Below are positions 56,810 through 64,000 of a stretch of DNA of 64,000 nucleotides, one piece after another. Made by a program: the position numbers and the translations under genes. Position 1 is the stretch's first letter; every line of letters starts with the position of its first letter. The stretch is from Flavobacteriales bacterium. GTDB taxonomy: Bacteria > Bacteroidota > Bacteroidia > Flavobacteriales_F > PHOS-HE28. The notes under the pieces are model-generated. The model had not been told where the DNA came from and did no database searches. It saw only the letters and a list, made by a program, of their open reading frames with translations. Location of the stretch: the NCBI GenBank assembly GCA_023382455.1, contig JAHDVX010000007.1, positions 1 to 64,000 on the forward strand. Direction: 5' to 3'.

Positions 56810-57648
56810 ACGAATTGATCGAAAAGGCCTGGGCGGACCGCAGCCGCCTGGCGGACCCCGAAACGGTGCAGGCCATTGAGGGCGTGGTGGAGAAGCTGGA
56901 CCGCGGCGAGCTGCGCGTGGCCTCGCCCTCGGCTGTCAGGCCGAGCGCAGCCGAGGCCACAGCCGGGGGCGACGCCTGGAGAGTGAACGAATGGGTGAAG
57001 AAGGCCGTGCTGCTCTACTTCCCCATCCGCAAGATGGTGACGCTGGAGGCCGGGCCGCTGGAGTTCCACGACAAGATCCCCCTGAAGCGCCGCTATGCCG
57101 AACTGGGCGTGCGCGTGGTGCCGCATGCCATCGCGCGCCACGGCAGCTACATCGCGCCGGGCGTGATCCTGATGCCGAGCTACGTGAACATCGGTGCCTA
57201 CGTGGACGAGGGCACCATGGTGGACACCTGGGCGACCGTGGGCAGCTGTGCGCAGATCGGCAAGCACGTACACCTCAGCGGCGGCGTGGGCATCGGCGGC
57301 GTGCTGGAGCCCGTTCAGGCGGCACCGGTGATCATTGAGGACGGGGCCTTCATCGGCAGCCGTGCCATCGTGGTGGAGGGCGTGCACGTAGGCAAGGAGG
57401 CCGTGCTGGGCGCCAATGTGGTGCTCACCGCCAGTACCCGCATCATCGACGTCACCGGGCCGGAACCGAAGGAGATGCGCGGCCACGTGCCGCCCCGGTC
57501 GGTGGTGATCCCCGGCACCATGCCCAAGCGGTTTCCCGCCGGGGAGTACGGTGTACCCTGCGCACTCATCATCGGCCAGCGAAAGGAGAGCACCGACCGC
57601 AAGACCAGCCTGAATGAGGCGCTGAGGGAGCACAATGTGGCGGTATGA
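56806..57648 (+). CDS. dapD: 2,3,4,5-tetrahydropyridine-2,6-dicarboxylate N-succinyltransferase
   Basis: VNEWVKKAVLLYFPIRKM, hexapeptide repeats ... SYVNIGAYVDEGTMVDTWATVGSCAQIGKHVHLSGGVGIGGVLEP. Confidence 0.95.
   Translation: MHELIEKAWADRSRLADPETVQAIEGVVEKLDRGELRVASPSAVRPSAAEATAGGDAWRVNEWVKKAVLLYFPIRKMVTLEAGPLEFHDKIPLKRRYAELGVRVVPHAIARHGSYIAPGVILMPSYVNIGAYVDEGTMVDTWATVGSCAQIGKHVHLSGGVGIGGVLEPVQAAPVIIEDGAFIGSRAIVVEGVHVGKEAVLGANVVLTASTRIIDVTGPEPKEMRGHVPPRSVVIPGTMPKRFPAGEYGVPCALIIGQRKESTDRKTSLNEALREHNVAV
56919..56958. repeat. REP-like palindrome in frame within dapD
   Basis: ggcctcgccctcggctgtcaggccgagcgcagccgaggcc. Confidence 0.65.
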
Positions 57649-57651
57649 TGG

Positions 57652-57750
57652 GTTGTCAGTTCTTAGATGTCAGTTCTTAGTTGTCAGTTCTTAGTTGTCA
57701 GTTGATAGCCCGCCAGAACGACCGGCAACCAACAACAAGCAACAACGCCT
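57652..57750. repeat. heptad array (locus H)
   Basis: gttgtca gttctta gatgtca gttctta gttgtca gttctta gttgtca gttgata ... cggcaac caacaac aagcaac. Confidence 0.88.
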
Positions 57751-58975
57751 GAAACAATTCCTCGTCATACAGACCGCCTTCCTGGGTGATGCCGTGCTGG
57801 CTTCGGCGCTGCTGGAGAAGCTGCATGCCTTCTTCCCCGATGCGGCCATCGACCTGGTGGTGCGCAAGGGCAACGACGGCCTCTACGCCGGGCATCCCTT
57901 CCTGCGCAAGCTGTACGTGTGGGATAAGCGCAATGGCAAGAACCGCGACCTCTTCCGCTTGGTGAAGGAATTCCGCGAACAGCGCTATGACCATGTGATC
58001 AATGCCCAGCGATTCTTCAGCACCGGCCTGATGACCGTGCTTTCCGGCGGCAAGGAGACGATCGGCTACGACAAGAATCCGCTGAGCTTCCTGTTCTCCC
58101 GCAAGGTGAAGCACGCCATCCCCGACTGGAAAGCGCTTCAGGGATCCTATTCCTCAGGGTCCCCTTCGGGAGACCCTGAGGGGGCCCTGCAGGCCTCCTT
58201 CAAGCACGAGGTGGACCGCCTGAACGACCTGATCGAACACCTGACCGATGGCGAACGCCCCATGCCGAGGCTTTATCCCACCGCCGAGGCCCGGGAGAAG
58301 GTCCGCATCACATTGGACTCACGCCTGATAGCTACAGCTTCCTCAGGGCCTCTCGAAGAGGACCCTGCAGGGAGCGCCCCCCATCCTCAGGGTCCGCCCT
58401 CAGCTCCCTCAGGGTCTCCCAAAGGGGACCCTGTAGGGAGCGCCCATCCTCAGGGTCCGCTACGCGAGACCCTGAGGGAGGATGGGGGCTACGTCACCAT
58501 CGCTCCGGCATCCGTATGGTTCACCAAGCAATGGCCGCCGGAAAAGTGGATCGAGCTGATCAAGCTGGTGCCCGCCGACCGCCGCGTGCTGCTGATCGGA
58601 GGGCCGGGCGATGCGGCGCTATGCGAACGGATCGCCCAAAAGGCAGGCCGCGGCGAGGTGTTGGCCGGCAAGCTGTCCCTGTTGGAGACCGCCGCGCTGA
58701 TGGAAGACGCCGCCATGAACTACGTGAACGACAGCGGACCGCTGCACATCACCAGCGCCATGAATGCACCGGTTACGGCCGTGTTCTGCAGCACCGTGCC
58801 CGCCTTCGGCTTCGGGCCGCTAAGGCCCAATGGCCGTGTGGTGCAGTACAAAGGCCCGCTCTACTGCCGCCCTTGCGGGCTGCACGGCCACAAGACCTGC
58901 CCGGAAGGGCATTTCAAGTGTGCTGTCGACATTGGAGTAAGGGAAGTGCTGGGGGGCCAAGACCTTCGTTCGTAG
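57695..58975 (+). CDS. family 9 glycosyltransferase (ADP-heptose:LPS heptosyltransferase-like)
   Basis: FLVIQTAFLGDAVLASALLEKLHAFFP; VNDSGPLHITSAMNAPVTAVF; non-ATG start. Confidence 0.85.
   Translation: MSVDSPPERPATNNKQQRLKQFLVIQTAFLGDAVLASALLEKLHAFFPDAAIDLVVRKGNDGLYAGHPFLRKLYVWDKRNGKNRDLFRLVKEFREQRYDHVINAQRFFSTGLMTVLSGGKETIGYDKNPLSFLFSRKVKHAIPDWKALQGSYSSGSPSGDPEGALQASFKHEVDRLNDLIEHLTDGERPMPRLYPTAEAREKVRITLDSRLIATASSGPLEEDPAGSAPHPQGPPSAPSGSPKGDPVGSAHPQGPLRETLREDGGYVTIAPASVWFTKQWPPEKWIELIKLVPADRRVLLIGGPGDAALCERIAQKAGRGEVLAGKLSLLETAALMEDAAMNYVNDSGPLHITSAMNAPVTAVFCSTVPAFGFGPLRPNGRVVQYKGPLYCRPCGLHGHKTCPEGHFKCAVDIGVREVLGGQDLRS
58152..58181. repeat. REP-like palindrome in frame within GT9 gene (copy 1)
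   Basis: cctcagggtc...gaccctgagg. Confidence 0.85.
58341..58484. repeat. three further REP-like palindromes in frame within GT9 gene
   Basis: cctcagggcctctcgaagaggaccctgcagg; ccctcagggtctcccaaaggggaccctgtaggg; catcctcagggtccgctacgcgagaccctgagggaggatg. Confidence 0.85.
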
Positions 58976-59018
58976 TGCGTAGTTCGTAGGGTTCCTGCGA
59001 ACTACGAACTCCGGACTT
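58964..59018. repeat. heptad array with inverted arms (locus I)
   Basis: cttcgtt cgtagtg cgtagtt cgtaggg ... cgaacta cgaactc cggactt. Confidence 0.85.
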
Positions 59019-59023
59019 CTTCA

Positions 59024-59470
59024 CTACTCCCCGATATCCTCGTTCCAAAGCTCCGGCTTCGCCCGGATGAATTCCTCCATCATCGCCACGCATTCCGGCA
59101 GGTCCAGGTCAATGACCTCCACGCCGTGATCCTCCATGAACTTACGCGCGCCGGGAAAGGTGCGGCTCTCCCCCACCACCACCTTGGGGATCTTGAACTG
59201 CACGATGGTGCCCGCGCACATGTAGCACGGCATCAAGGTGGAGTAGATCACCGTGTTGCGGTAGCTGCCGATACGGCCCGCGTTGTTCAGGCAGTCCATC
59301 TCGCCGTGCAGGATGGGGTTGTTCTCCTGCACCCGCTTGTTGCGGCCCGTGGCCACCAGCTTGCCGCCCTCCACCAGCGCCGAACCGATGGGGATGCCGC
59401 CCTCGGCCAAACCCTTGCGCGCCTCGTCGATGGCGGCTTGCATGAATGGATCCATATCTTCCATTATCAT
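59024..59470 (-). CDS. nucleoside/cytosine deaminase-like protein
   Basis: ILHGEMDCLNNAGRIG ... STLMPCYMCAGTIVQFKI. Confidence 0.85.
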   Translation of the reverse strand: MIMEDMDPFMQAAIDEARKGLAEGGIPIGSALVEGGKLVATGRNKRVQENNPILHGEMDCLNNAGRIGSYRNTVIYSTLMPCYMCAGTIVQFKIPKVVVGESRTFPGARKFMEDHGVEVIDLDLPECVAMMEEFIRAKPELWNEDIGE

Positions 59471-59874
59471 CCCAGATCAGTATCCATTTCCACTAACCTC
59501 AACTTCGCGATCCGTTCAAAATGCCTCTTGTTCAGGGTGGCCAATGGCAGCCCGGCGGCCATGGCAGTAGAAGCAATGAACAGGTCGGCCAGATGGATCT
59601 GCTTTCTTTTCCTTTTCAGCTCACGATTGATCTCAACCGCCGTATCAATGGCCACTTCATCCAATGCGATCACGGGAATGGGCTCTAGGATCTCGTCCCA
59701 GAAGGCCATCTGGCCCGTTGTGGCACCGGAGTAGATCTCGTACTTCGTCACCGCGGAGATCGCGAAATGATGGCCAGCCCTCACCAAGGCAAGCCAGTGC
59801 GTTCGCTGCTTATCCTTCTTCCGGTAATAGTCGATCAGGACGGAGGTGTCCAGAAGCACTACTTCCCCCGCCAT
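59467..59874 (-). CDS. VapC-like PIN-domain toxin
   Basis: VVLLDTSVLIDYYRKKD ... HLADLFIASTAMAAGLPLATLNKRHF. Confidence 0.88.
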   Translation of the reverse strand: MAGEVVLLDTSVLIDYYRKKDKQRTHWLALVRAGHHFAISAVTKYEIYSGATTGQMAFWDEILEPIPVIALDEVAIDTAVEINRELKRKRKQIHLADLFIASTAMAAGLPLATLNKRHFERIAKLRLVEMDTDLG

Positions 59875-60083
59875 TGCCCAAGTGCCTTTCGGTTGCCGGC
59901 AATCGTCTCCAACTGCTTGGAAGTAGCCGTGGGGCCGGCAAGCAACAGTGCTTCCAGATCTTCCTGTCCAGTGCGTTGGCTGCGTTGTTCAATCGCTTTC
60001 CGTAACCGCTCCAACTGTCTGACAGGCATCCGTTGCACCGCTTTGAGCAATTGCTCAAAATCAATGTCCACTTGGATATTCAT
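59859..60083 (-). CDS. antitoxin partner of PIN toxin
   Basis: MNIQVDIDFEQLLKAVQRMPVRQLERLRKAIEQ; overlaps toxin start. Confidence 0.7.
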   Translation of the reverse strand: MNIQVDIDFEQLLKAVQRMPVRQLERLRKAIEQRSQRTGQEDLEALLLAGPTATSKQLETIAGNRKALGQWRGK

Positions 60084-60355
60084 ACTCCCAAAGATAGCCC
60101 AACAACGTGTGCCCCTTCCCCGATCGGTCGTGTCCAACCTGACGCCAACCTACTGAGGCGGCATGAAAGAAACGGACGGTTCAAGGGTGGGAGAGCGCGA
60201 AAGGAGCGGCCCTGGCACTACCTCGAACCTTTGCACCATATCGTTCTTCCACCGAATGGAAAATGAGAACGGATCTTCCTCACCGGCTCAGTAATGGGTC
60301 CGCCGCGCGCGCACCTCTCACAGTCGCCCTATTTTCGCGGCCCCGAAAAACACGC

Positions 60356-61840
60356 ATGTCCCCCGCACACGCATACACCGTGGATCCCAAGCGCTTGGAA
60401 GGCGTGACGGACCAACCGCTGTTCAAAGCGGCGGGCCGGGTAGCGGACCGCATGGGCGTGCGCGCCTTCGCCATCGGCGGCCATGTGCGCGACCTGCTGC
60501 TGGGCCGCCCCTGCAAGGACATCGACATCGTGTGCGAGGGCGACGGCATTGCCTTTGCCGAGGCCGTGGCCAAGGAACTTGACGCCGGGCCCGTGCACGT
60601 CTTCAAGAACTTCGGGACGGCCATGTTCACCCTTCGGCAGGCTCAGGGTGACATGGAGCAGATCGAGTTCGTGGGCGCCCGCAAGGAGAGCTACAGCCGC
60701 AACAGCCGCAAGCCGGAGGTGGCGCCCGGCACCATCAGCGACGACCAGCAACGGCGCGACTTCACCATCAATGCGCTGGCCATCTCGCTGAATGCCCCCG
60801 ATCGAGGCCAGCTGGTGGACCCATTCAATGGTGTCGAAGACCTGCGCAAGGGCATCATCCGCACGCCGCTGGGCCCCGACGTCACCTTCAGCGACGATCC
60901 GCTGCGCATGCTGCGCGCCATCCGCTTCGCCACGCAGCTGGGTTTCTTCATCGACGTGCCCACCTTCGAGGCCATCCAGCGCAATGCCGAACGGCTCGAC
61001 ATCATCAGCGCCGAACGCATCCACACCGAGCTGAACAAGATCATCCTGGCGCCCGTGCCCAGCGTCGGCTTCAAGCTGCTGCTGAACAGCGGGCTGCTGG
61101 TGCGCTTCTTCCCCGAGATGGTGGACCTGCTGGGCGCCGAGGAAAAGGCCGGCATCGGCCACAAGGACAATTTTTACCACACCATCCAGGTGCTGGACAA
61201 CGTGGCCGCCCACAGCGACGACCTGTGGCTGCGCTGGGCCGCCGTGCTGCACGACATCGCCAAGCCGCGCACCAAGCGCTTCGAGCCCGGCCGCGGCTGG
61301 ACCTTCCACGGCCACGAGGACAAGGGCGCCCGCATGGTGCCGGGCATCTTCCGCCGCCTGAAGCTGCCGCTGGACGAAAAGATGAAATTCGTGCAGAAGC
61401 TGGTGGCCCTGCACCTGCGGCCCATCGCCCTCACCAAGGAGGAGGTGACCGACAGCGCCGTGCGCCGCCTGCTCTTCGATGCCGGCGAGGCCATCGACGC
61501 GCTGATGATCCTGTGCAAGGCCGACATCACCAGCAAGAACGAGGCGAAGAAGAAGCGTTACCTGGCCAACTACGCGGTGGTGATGCAGAAGCTGCGCGAG
61601 GTGGAAGAGAAAGACCGCGTGCGCAATTTCCAGCCGCCCATCACCGGCGAGGACATCATGCGGGCCTTCAACATCACGCCCTGCAAGGCCATCGGCGACA
61701 TCAAGACGGTGATCAAGGACGCCATCCTCGACGGCAAGATCCACAACGACCGCCAACAGGCCTGGCAGTTGATGGTGGAGGAAGGCCGGAAGCTGGGGCT
61801 GACGCTGTCACCGGGGATGGAGGGGCCGACGAAGGCGTGA
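60356..61840 (+). CDS. cca: CCA tRNA nucleotidyltransferase with HD domain
   Basis: [48 protein letters not shown]. Confidence 0.92.
   Translation: MSPAHAYTVDPKRLEGVTDQPLFKAAGRVADRMGVRAFAIGGHVRDLLLGRPCKDIDIVCEGDGIAFAEAVAKELDAGPVHVFKNFGTAMFTLRQAQGDMEQIEFVGARKESYSRNSRKPEVAPGTISDDQQRRDFTINALAISLNAPDRGQLVDPFNGVEDLRKGIIRTPLGPDVTFSDDPLRMLRAIRFATQLGFFIDVPTFEAIQRNAERLDIISAERIHTELNKIILAPVPSVGFKLLLNSGLLVRFFPEMVDLLGAEEKAGIGHKDNFYHTIQVLDNVAAHSDDLWLRWAAVLHDIAKPRTKRFEPGRGWTFHGHEDKGARMVPGIFRRLKLPLDEKMKFVQKLVALHLRPIALTKEEVTDSAVRRLLFDAGEAIDALMILCKADITSKNEAKKKRYLANYAVVMQKLREVEEKDRVRNFQPPITGEDIMRAFNITPCKAIGDIKTVIKDAILDGKIHNDRQQAWQLMVEEGRKLGLTLSPGMEGPTKA
60627..60651. repeat. REP-like palindrome in frame within cca
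   Basis: tcaccct-tcggcaggctc-agggtga encoding FTLRQAQGD. Confidence 0.7.
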
Positions 61841-61854
61841 ACGGAATTGCTTGC

Positions 61855-61946
61855 TGTCCTATGTCCCATGTCTTATGCACAAGCTGCGAGCCGTGAACTT
61901 CGAGCCACGAGCCCGCTTAGGACATAAGACATGGGACAGCATGGAT
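61855..61946. repeat. compound heptad array with inverted arms (locus J)
   Basis: tgtccta tgtccca tgtctta ... gctgcga gccgtga acttcga gccacga ... aggacat aagacat gggacag. Confidence 0.87.
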
Positions 61947-61980
61947 ACACAGTTACCTTCGCATTCCATTCCTCCCCGCC

Positions 61981-62535
61981 ATGTCCATTTACCGCTTCCG
62001 CGTGCTGATCGACCATTCCAGCGAGGCGTTCCGGGACATCGAGATCGCCTCGGAGCAGACCTTCCTGGAGTTCCACAACGCCATCAAGGAGGCCTTCGGC
62101 TTCAAGGGACAGGAAATGGCCTGCTTCTACGTGAGCGATGCCGATTGGAACAAGGGCATCGAGGTTCCCTTGGCGGACATGGGCTTCGCCGAGGAAGGCC
62201 AAGTGCCGCTGCTGATGCACGAGGTGGAGGTGGGCGACCATGTGCGCGACCCCGACCAACGCTTCGTCTACGCCTACGATTTCCTGCACATGTGGATGTT
62301 CCTGGTGGAACGCATCGGCACCACGGAACCGGAACCGGACGCCACCTACCCCCGCGTGGTGATGGCCATGGGCCATGCGCCGGACGAGCATGCCAAGGAC
62401 GACGACCTGGAAGACCCCATGGCCGCCCTGACCGAGGAGGACTTGGATGAGCGTGAAGCAGATCCCTACGACGAGGATGACGATGATGCCTACGGCGGGG
62501 AGTTCGGTGAGGGCTACGAGGAGGAATACCGCTGA
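61981..62535 (+). CDS. plasmid pRiA4b ORF-3-like (IS1096 TnpR-like) protein
   Basis: YRFRVLIDHSSEAFRDIEIASEQTFLEFHNAIKEAFGF; acidic C-terminus. Confidence 0.78.
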   Translation: MSIYRFRVLIDHSSEAFRDIEIASEQTFLEFHNAIKEAFGFKGQEMACFYVSDADWNKGIEVPLADMGFAEEGQVPLLMHEVEVGDHVRDPDQRFVYAYDFLHMWMFLVERIGTTEPEPDATYPRVVMAMGHAPDEHAKDDDLEDPMAALTEEDLDEREADPYDEDDDDAYGGEFGEGYEEEYR

Positions 62536-62553
62536 ACCCGCGCCCGGCAACGC

Positions 62554-63453
62554 ATGACGCCCCATGGGACCCTGGTGGTGATCGGCGGCCCCACGGCCAG
62601 CGGCAAGACCGCCATGGCCGCCCAGGTGGCCAAGCATTTCGGCACGGAGGTGATCAGCGGGGATTCGCGCCAGTTCTACCGCGCCATGCGCATCGGCACG
62701 GCGCGGCCCACGGATGCGGAGCTGATGGGCGTGCGGCACCACTTCCTCGGCCACCTGGAATTGGAAGAAACCTGGAGCGCCGGTGAATTTGCCCGGCAGG
62801 CGGAACCCGTGCTGCAAGAGCTGCTGGCCCGGCATGGCATCGCCGTGCTGGTGGGCGGCAGCGGCCTCTACCTCAATGCCCTCACCCACGGGCTGGACCC
62901 CATGCCGCTGGCGGACCACCGCATCCGTGAACGGCTGCAGAAACGCTTCGCCGAGCACGGCCTGCCGGACCTGATCGCCGAGCTGGGACGACTGGACCCC
63001 GCCATGGCCGGGCAGATCGATCGCAACAACCCGCACCGGGTGATCCGAGCGCTCGAGGTATGCATGGCCAGCGGCAGGCCCTATAGCGACCAGCGGCACG
63101 GCCATCGCCAACGGCAGGACCTGCACCTGCTGCGCATCGCCCTGGACCTGCCCCGCGAAGCGCTGTACGCACGCATCGATGCCCGCGTGGACCGCATGAT
63201 CGCCGAGGGCCTGGAGCAGGAGGCCCGCTCCCTCCTGCCCTTCCGTTCCCTCAACGCCCTGCGCACTGTGGGCTACCGCGAATTCTTCGAGCACTTCGAC
63301 GGGAAGATCGATCGCGACGAGGCGATCAACCTGATCAAGCAGCACACGCGCAACTACGCCAAGCGCCAGCTCACCTGGCTGCGGAGGGAGAAGGATTGGA
63401 GGTGGGTCAGGCCCGATCAAGCAGACATCATTACCCACCTCTTGGACGCTTGA
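62554..63453 (+). CDS. miaA: tRNA dimethylallyltransferase
   Basis: VIGGPTASGKTAMAAQVAKHFGTEVISGDSRQFYRAMRIGTARP. Confidence 0.95.
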   Translation: MTPHGTLVVIGGPTASGKTAMAAQVAKHFGTEVISGDSRQFYRAMRIGTARPTDAELMGVRHHFLGHLELEETWSAGEFARQAEPVLQELLARHGIAVLVGGSGLYLNALTHGLDPMPLADHRIRERLQKRFAEHGLPDLIAELGRLDPAMAGQIDRNNPHRVIRALEVCMASGRPYSDQRHGHRQRQDLHLLRIALDLPREALYARIDARVDRMIAEGLEQEARSLLPFRSLNALRTVGYREFFEHFDGKIDRDEAINLIKQHTRNYAKRQLTWLRREKDWRWVRPDQADIITHLLDA

Positions 63454-63497
63454 ACCACGCCGTCAACGCGCCATCGGGAGACCTTACTTTCACGCCC

Positions 63498-63818
63498 ATG
63501 TCCACCGACCGCCTAGCCCAGCTTCGCAATATGCTCGCCGAGGATCCCGGCGACAAGTTCCTGCGCTATGGCATCGCCCTGGAGCTGAAGCGCGCCGGCG
63601 ATATGGAGGCTGCCGCCGCCGACCTGGAGCAGCTGCTGCGCGACGACCCCGCCTACATCCCCTGCTACTATCAACTGGCACTGGTGCTGGCCGACCTGGG
63701 CCGTACGACGGAGGCCATGGAGGCCTGTTCGGCGGGTGCGCTGCAATGCATCGTCACCGGCGATCGCAAGGCCCGCGCGGAATTACTGGCCTTGAAGTCC
63801 GAACTGGAGGATGCGTGA
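63498..63818 (+). CDS. small TPR protein
   Basis: MSTDRLAQLRNMLAEDPGDKFLRYGIALELKRAGDMEAAAADLEQLL. Confidence 0.75.
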   Translation: MSTDRLAQLRNMLAEDPGDKFLRYGIALELKRAGDMEAAAADLEQLLRDDPAYIPCYYQLALVLADLGRTTEAMEACSAGALQCIVTGDRKARAELLALKSELEDA

Positions 63819-63824
63819 GCAGCC

Positions 63825-64000
63825 TCAATTGCTCCAGCTACCCACGTTGGTGTAGCCCCAGTGGTCGGGATCGGCGTGCTCGAAATCCGATTGGTAGCGC
63901 TTCGGGATCTCCTGCAGGAACGATCCCACCTTGTACGAAGGGAAGATCTCCTCGTAGGTGAGCATGGATTGCAGCGAGATGCGGCGGTAGATGTGCTCGC
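63825..64000 (-). CDS. C-terminal part of an unidentified protein, cut by window edge
   Basis: Open minus frame ...YRRISLQSMLTYEEIFPSYKVGSFLQEIPKRYQSDFEHADPDHWGYTNVGSWSN*. Confidence 0.45.
   Translation of the reverse strand, partial: EHIYRRISLQSMLTYEEIFPSYKVGSFLQEIPKRYQSDFEHADPDHWGYTNVGSWSN

Noticed and set aside
60329-61756. 475-aa minus ORF opposite cca
   Set aside because: Shadow of the CCA nucleotidyltransferase frame.
61873-63438. 521-aa minus ORF opposite the pRiA4b-like gene and miaA
   Set aside because: Shadow frame; no domain and both opposite genes are well supported.

Overview
This 64 kb window is high-GC, gene-dense chromosomal DNA. It most likely comes from a Flavobacteriales-type Bacteroidota: gldD/gldE, T9SS type-A sorting domains, TAnnTTTG-like promoters and a kynurenine pathway are present. 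I saw no rRNA, tRNA or CRISPR. Main blocks: a decayed toxin-antitoxin/Bro-N accessory patch (1-1.7 kb); kmo-kynU-UbiA cluster; gcvP; Mla-type ABC transporter; a racemase/permease operon; an arsenic/sulfur island (20.1-25.5 kb); T9SS cargo genes; fumC; prfB; rng; hup-mutY-ssb-gldE-gldD; ctaA; a PyrC-like amidohydrolase with BatA; APC permease; glycosyltransferases; def-ruvX-dapD; a GT9 gene; two further TA pairs; cca and miaA. The most unusual signal lies outside ordinary gene content. About ten loci carry degenerate heptad (once octad) tandem arrays, each with its own word, usually as two inverted arms, and several run into start codons, stop codons or coding sequence. A second repeat class, REP-like palindromes, appears inserted in frame in three neighbouring genes (dapD, GT9 heptosyltransferase-like, cca), like the palindromic elements known inside Rickettsia proteins. 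There is also a MITE-like element next to gcvP, two accessory genes broken by single in-frame stops, a T9SS gene with two single-base frameshifts, and a 31-aa basic protein missed by the ORF track. Nothing was searched or computed; family calls rest on motif recognition.
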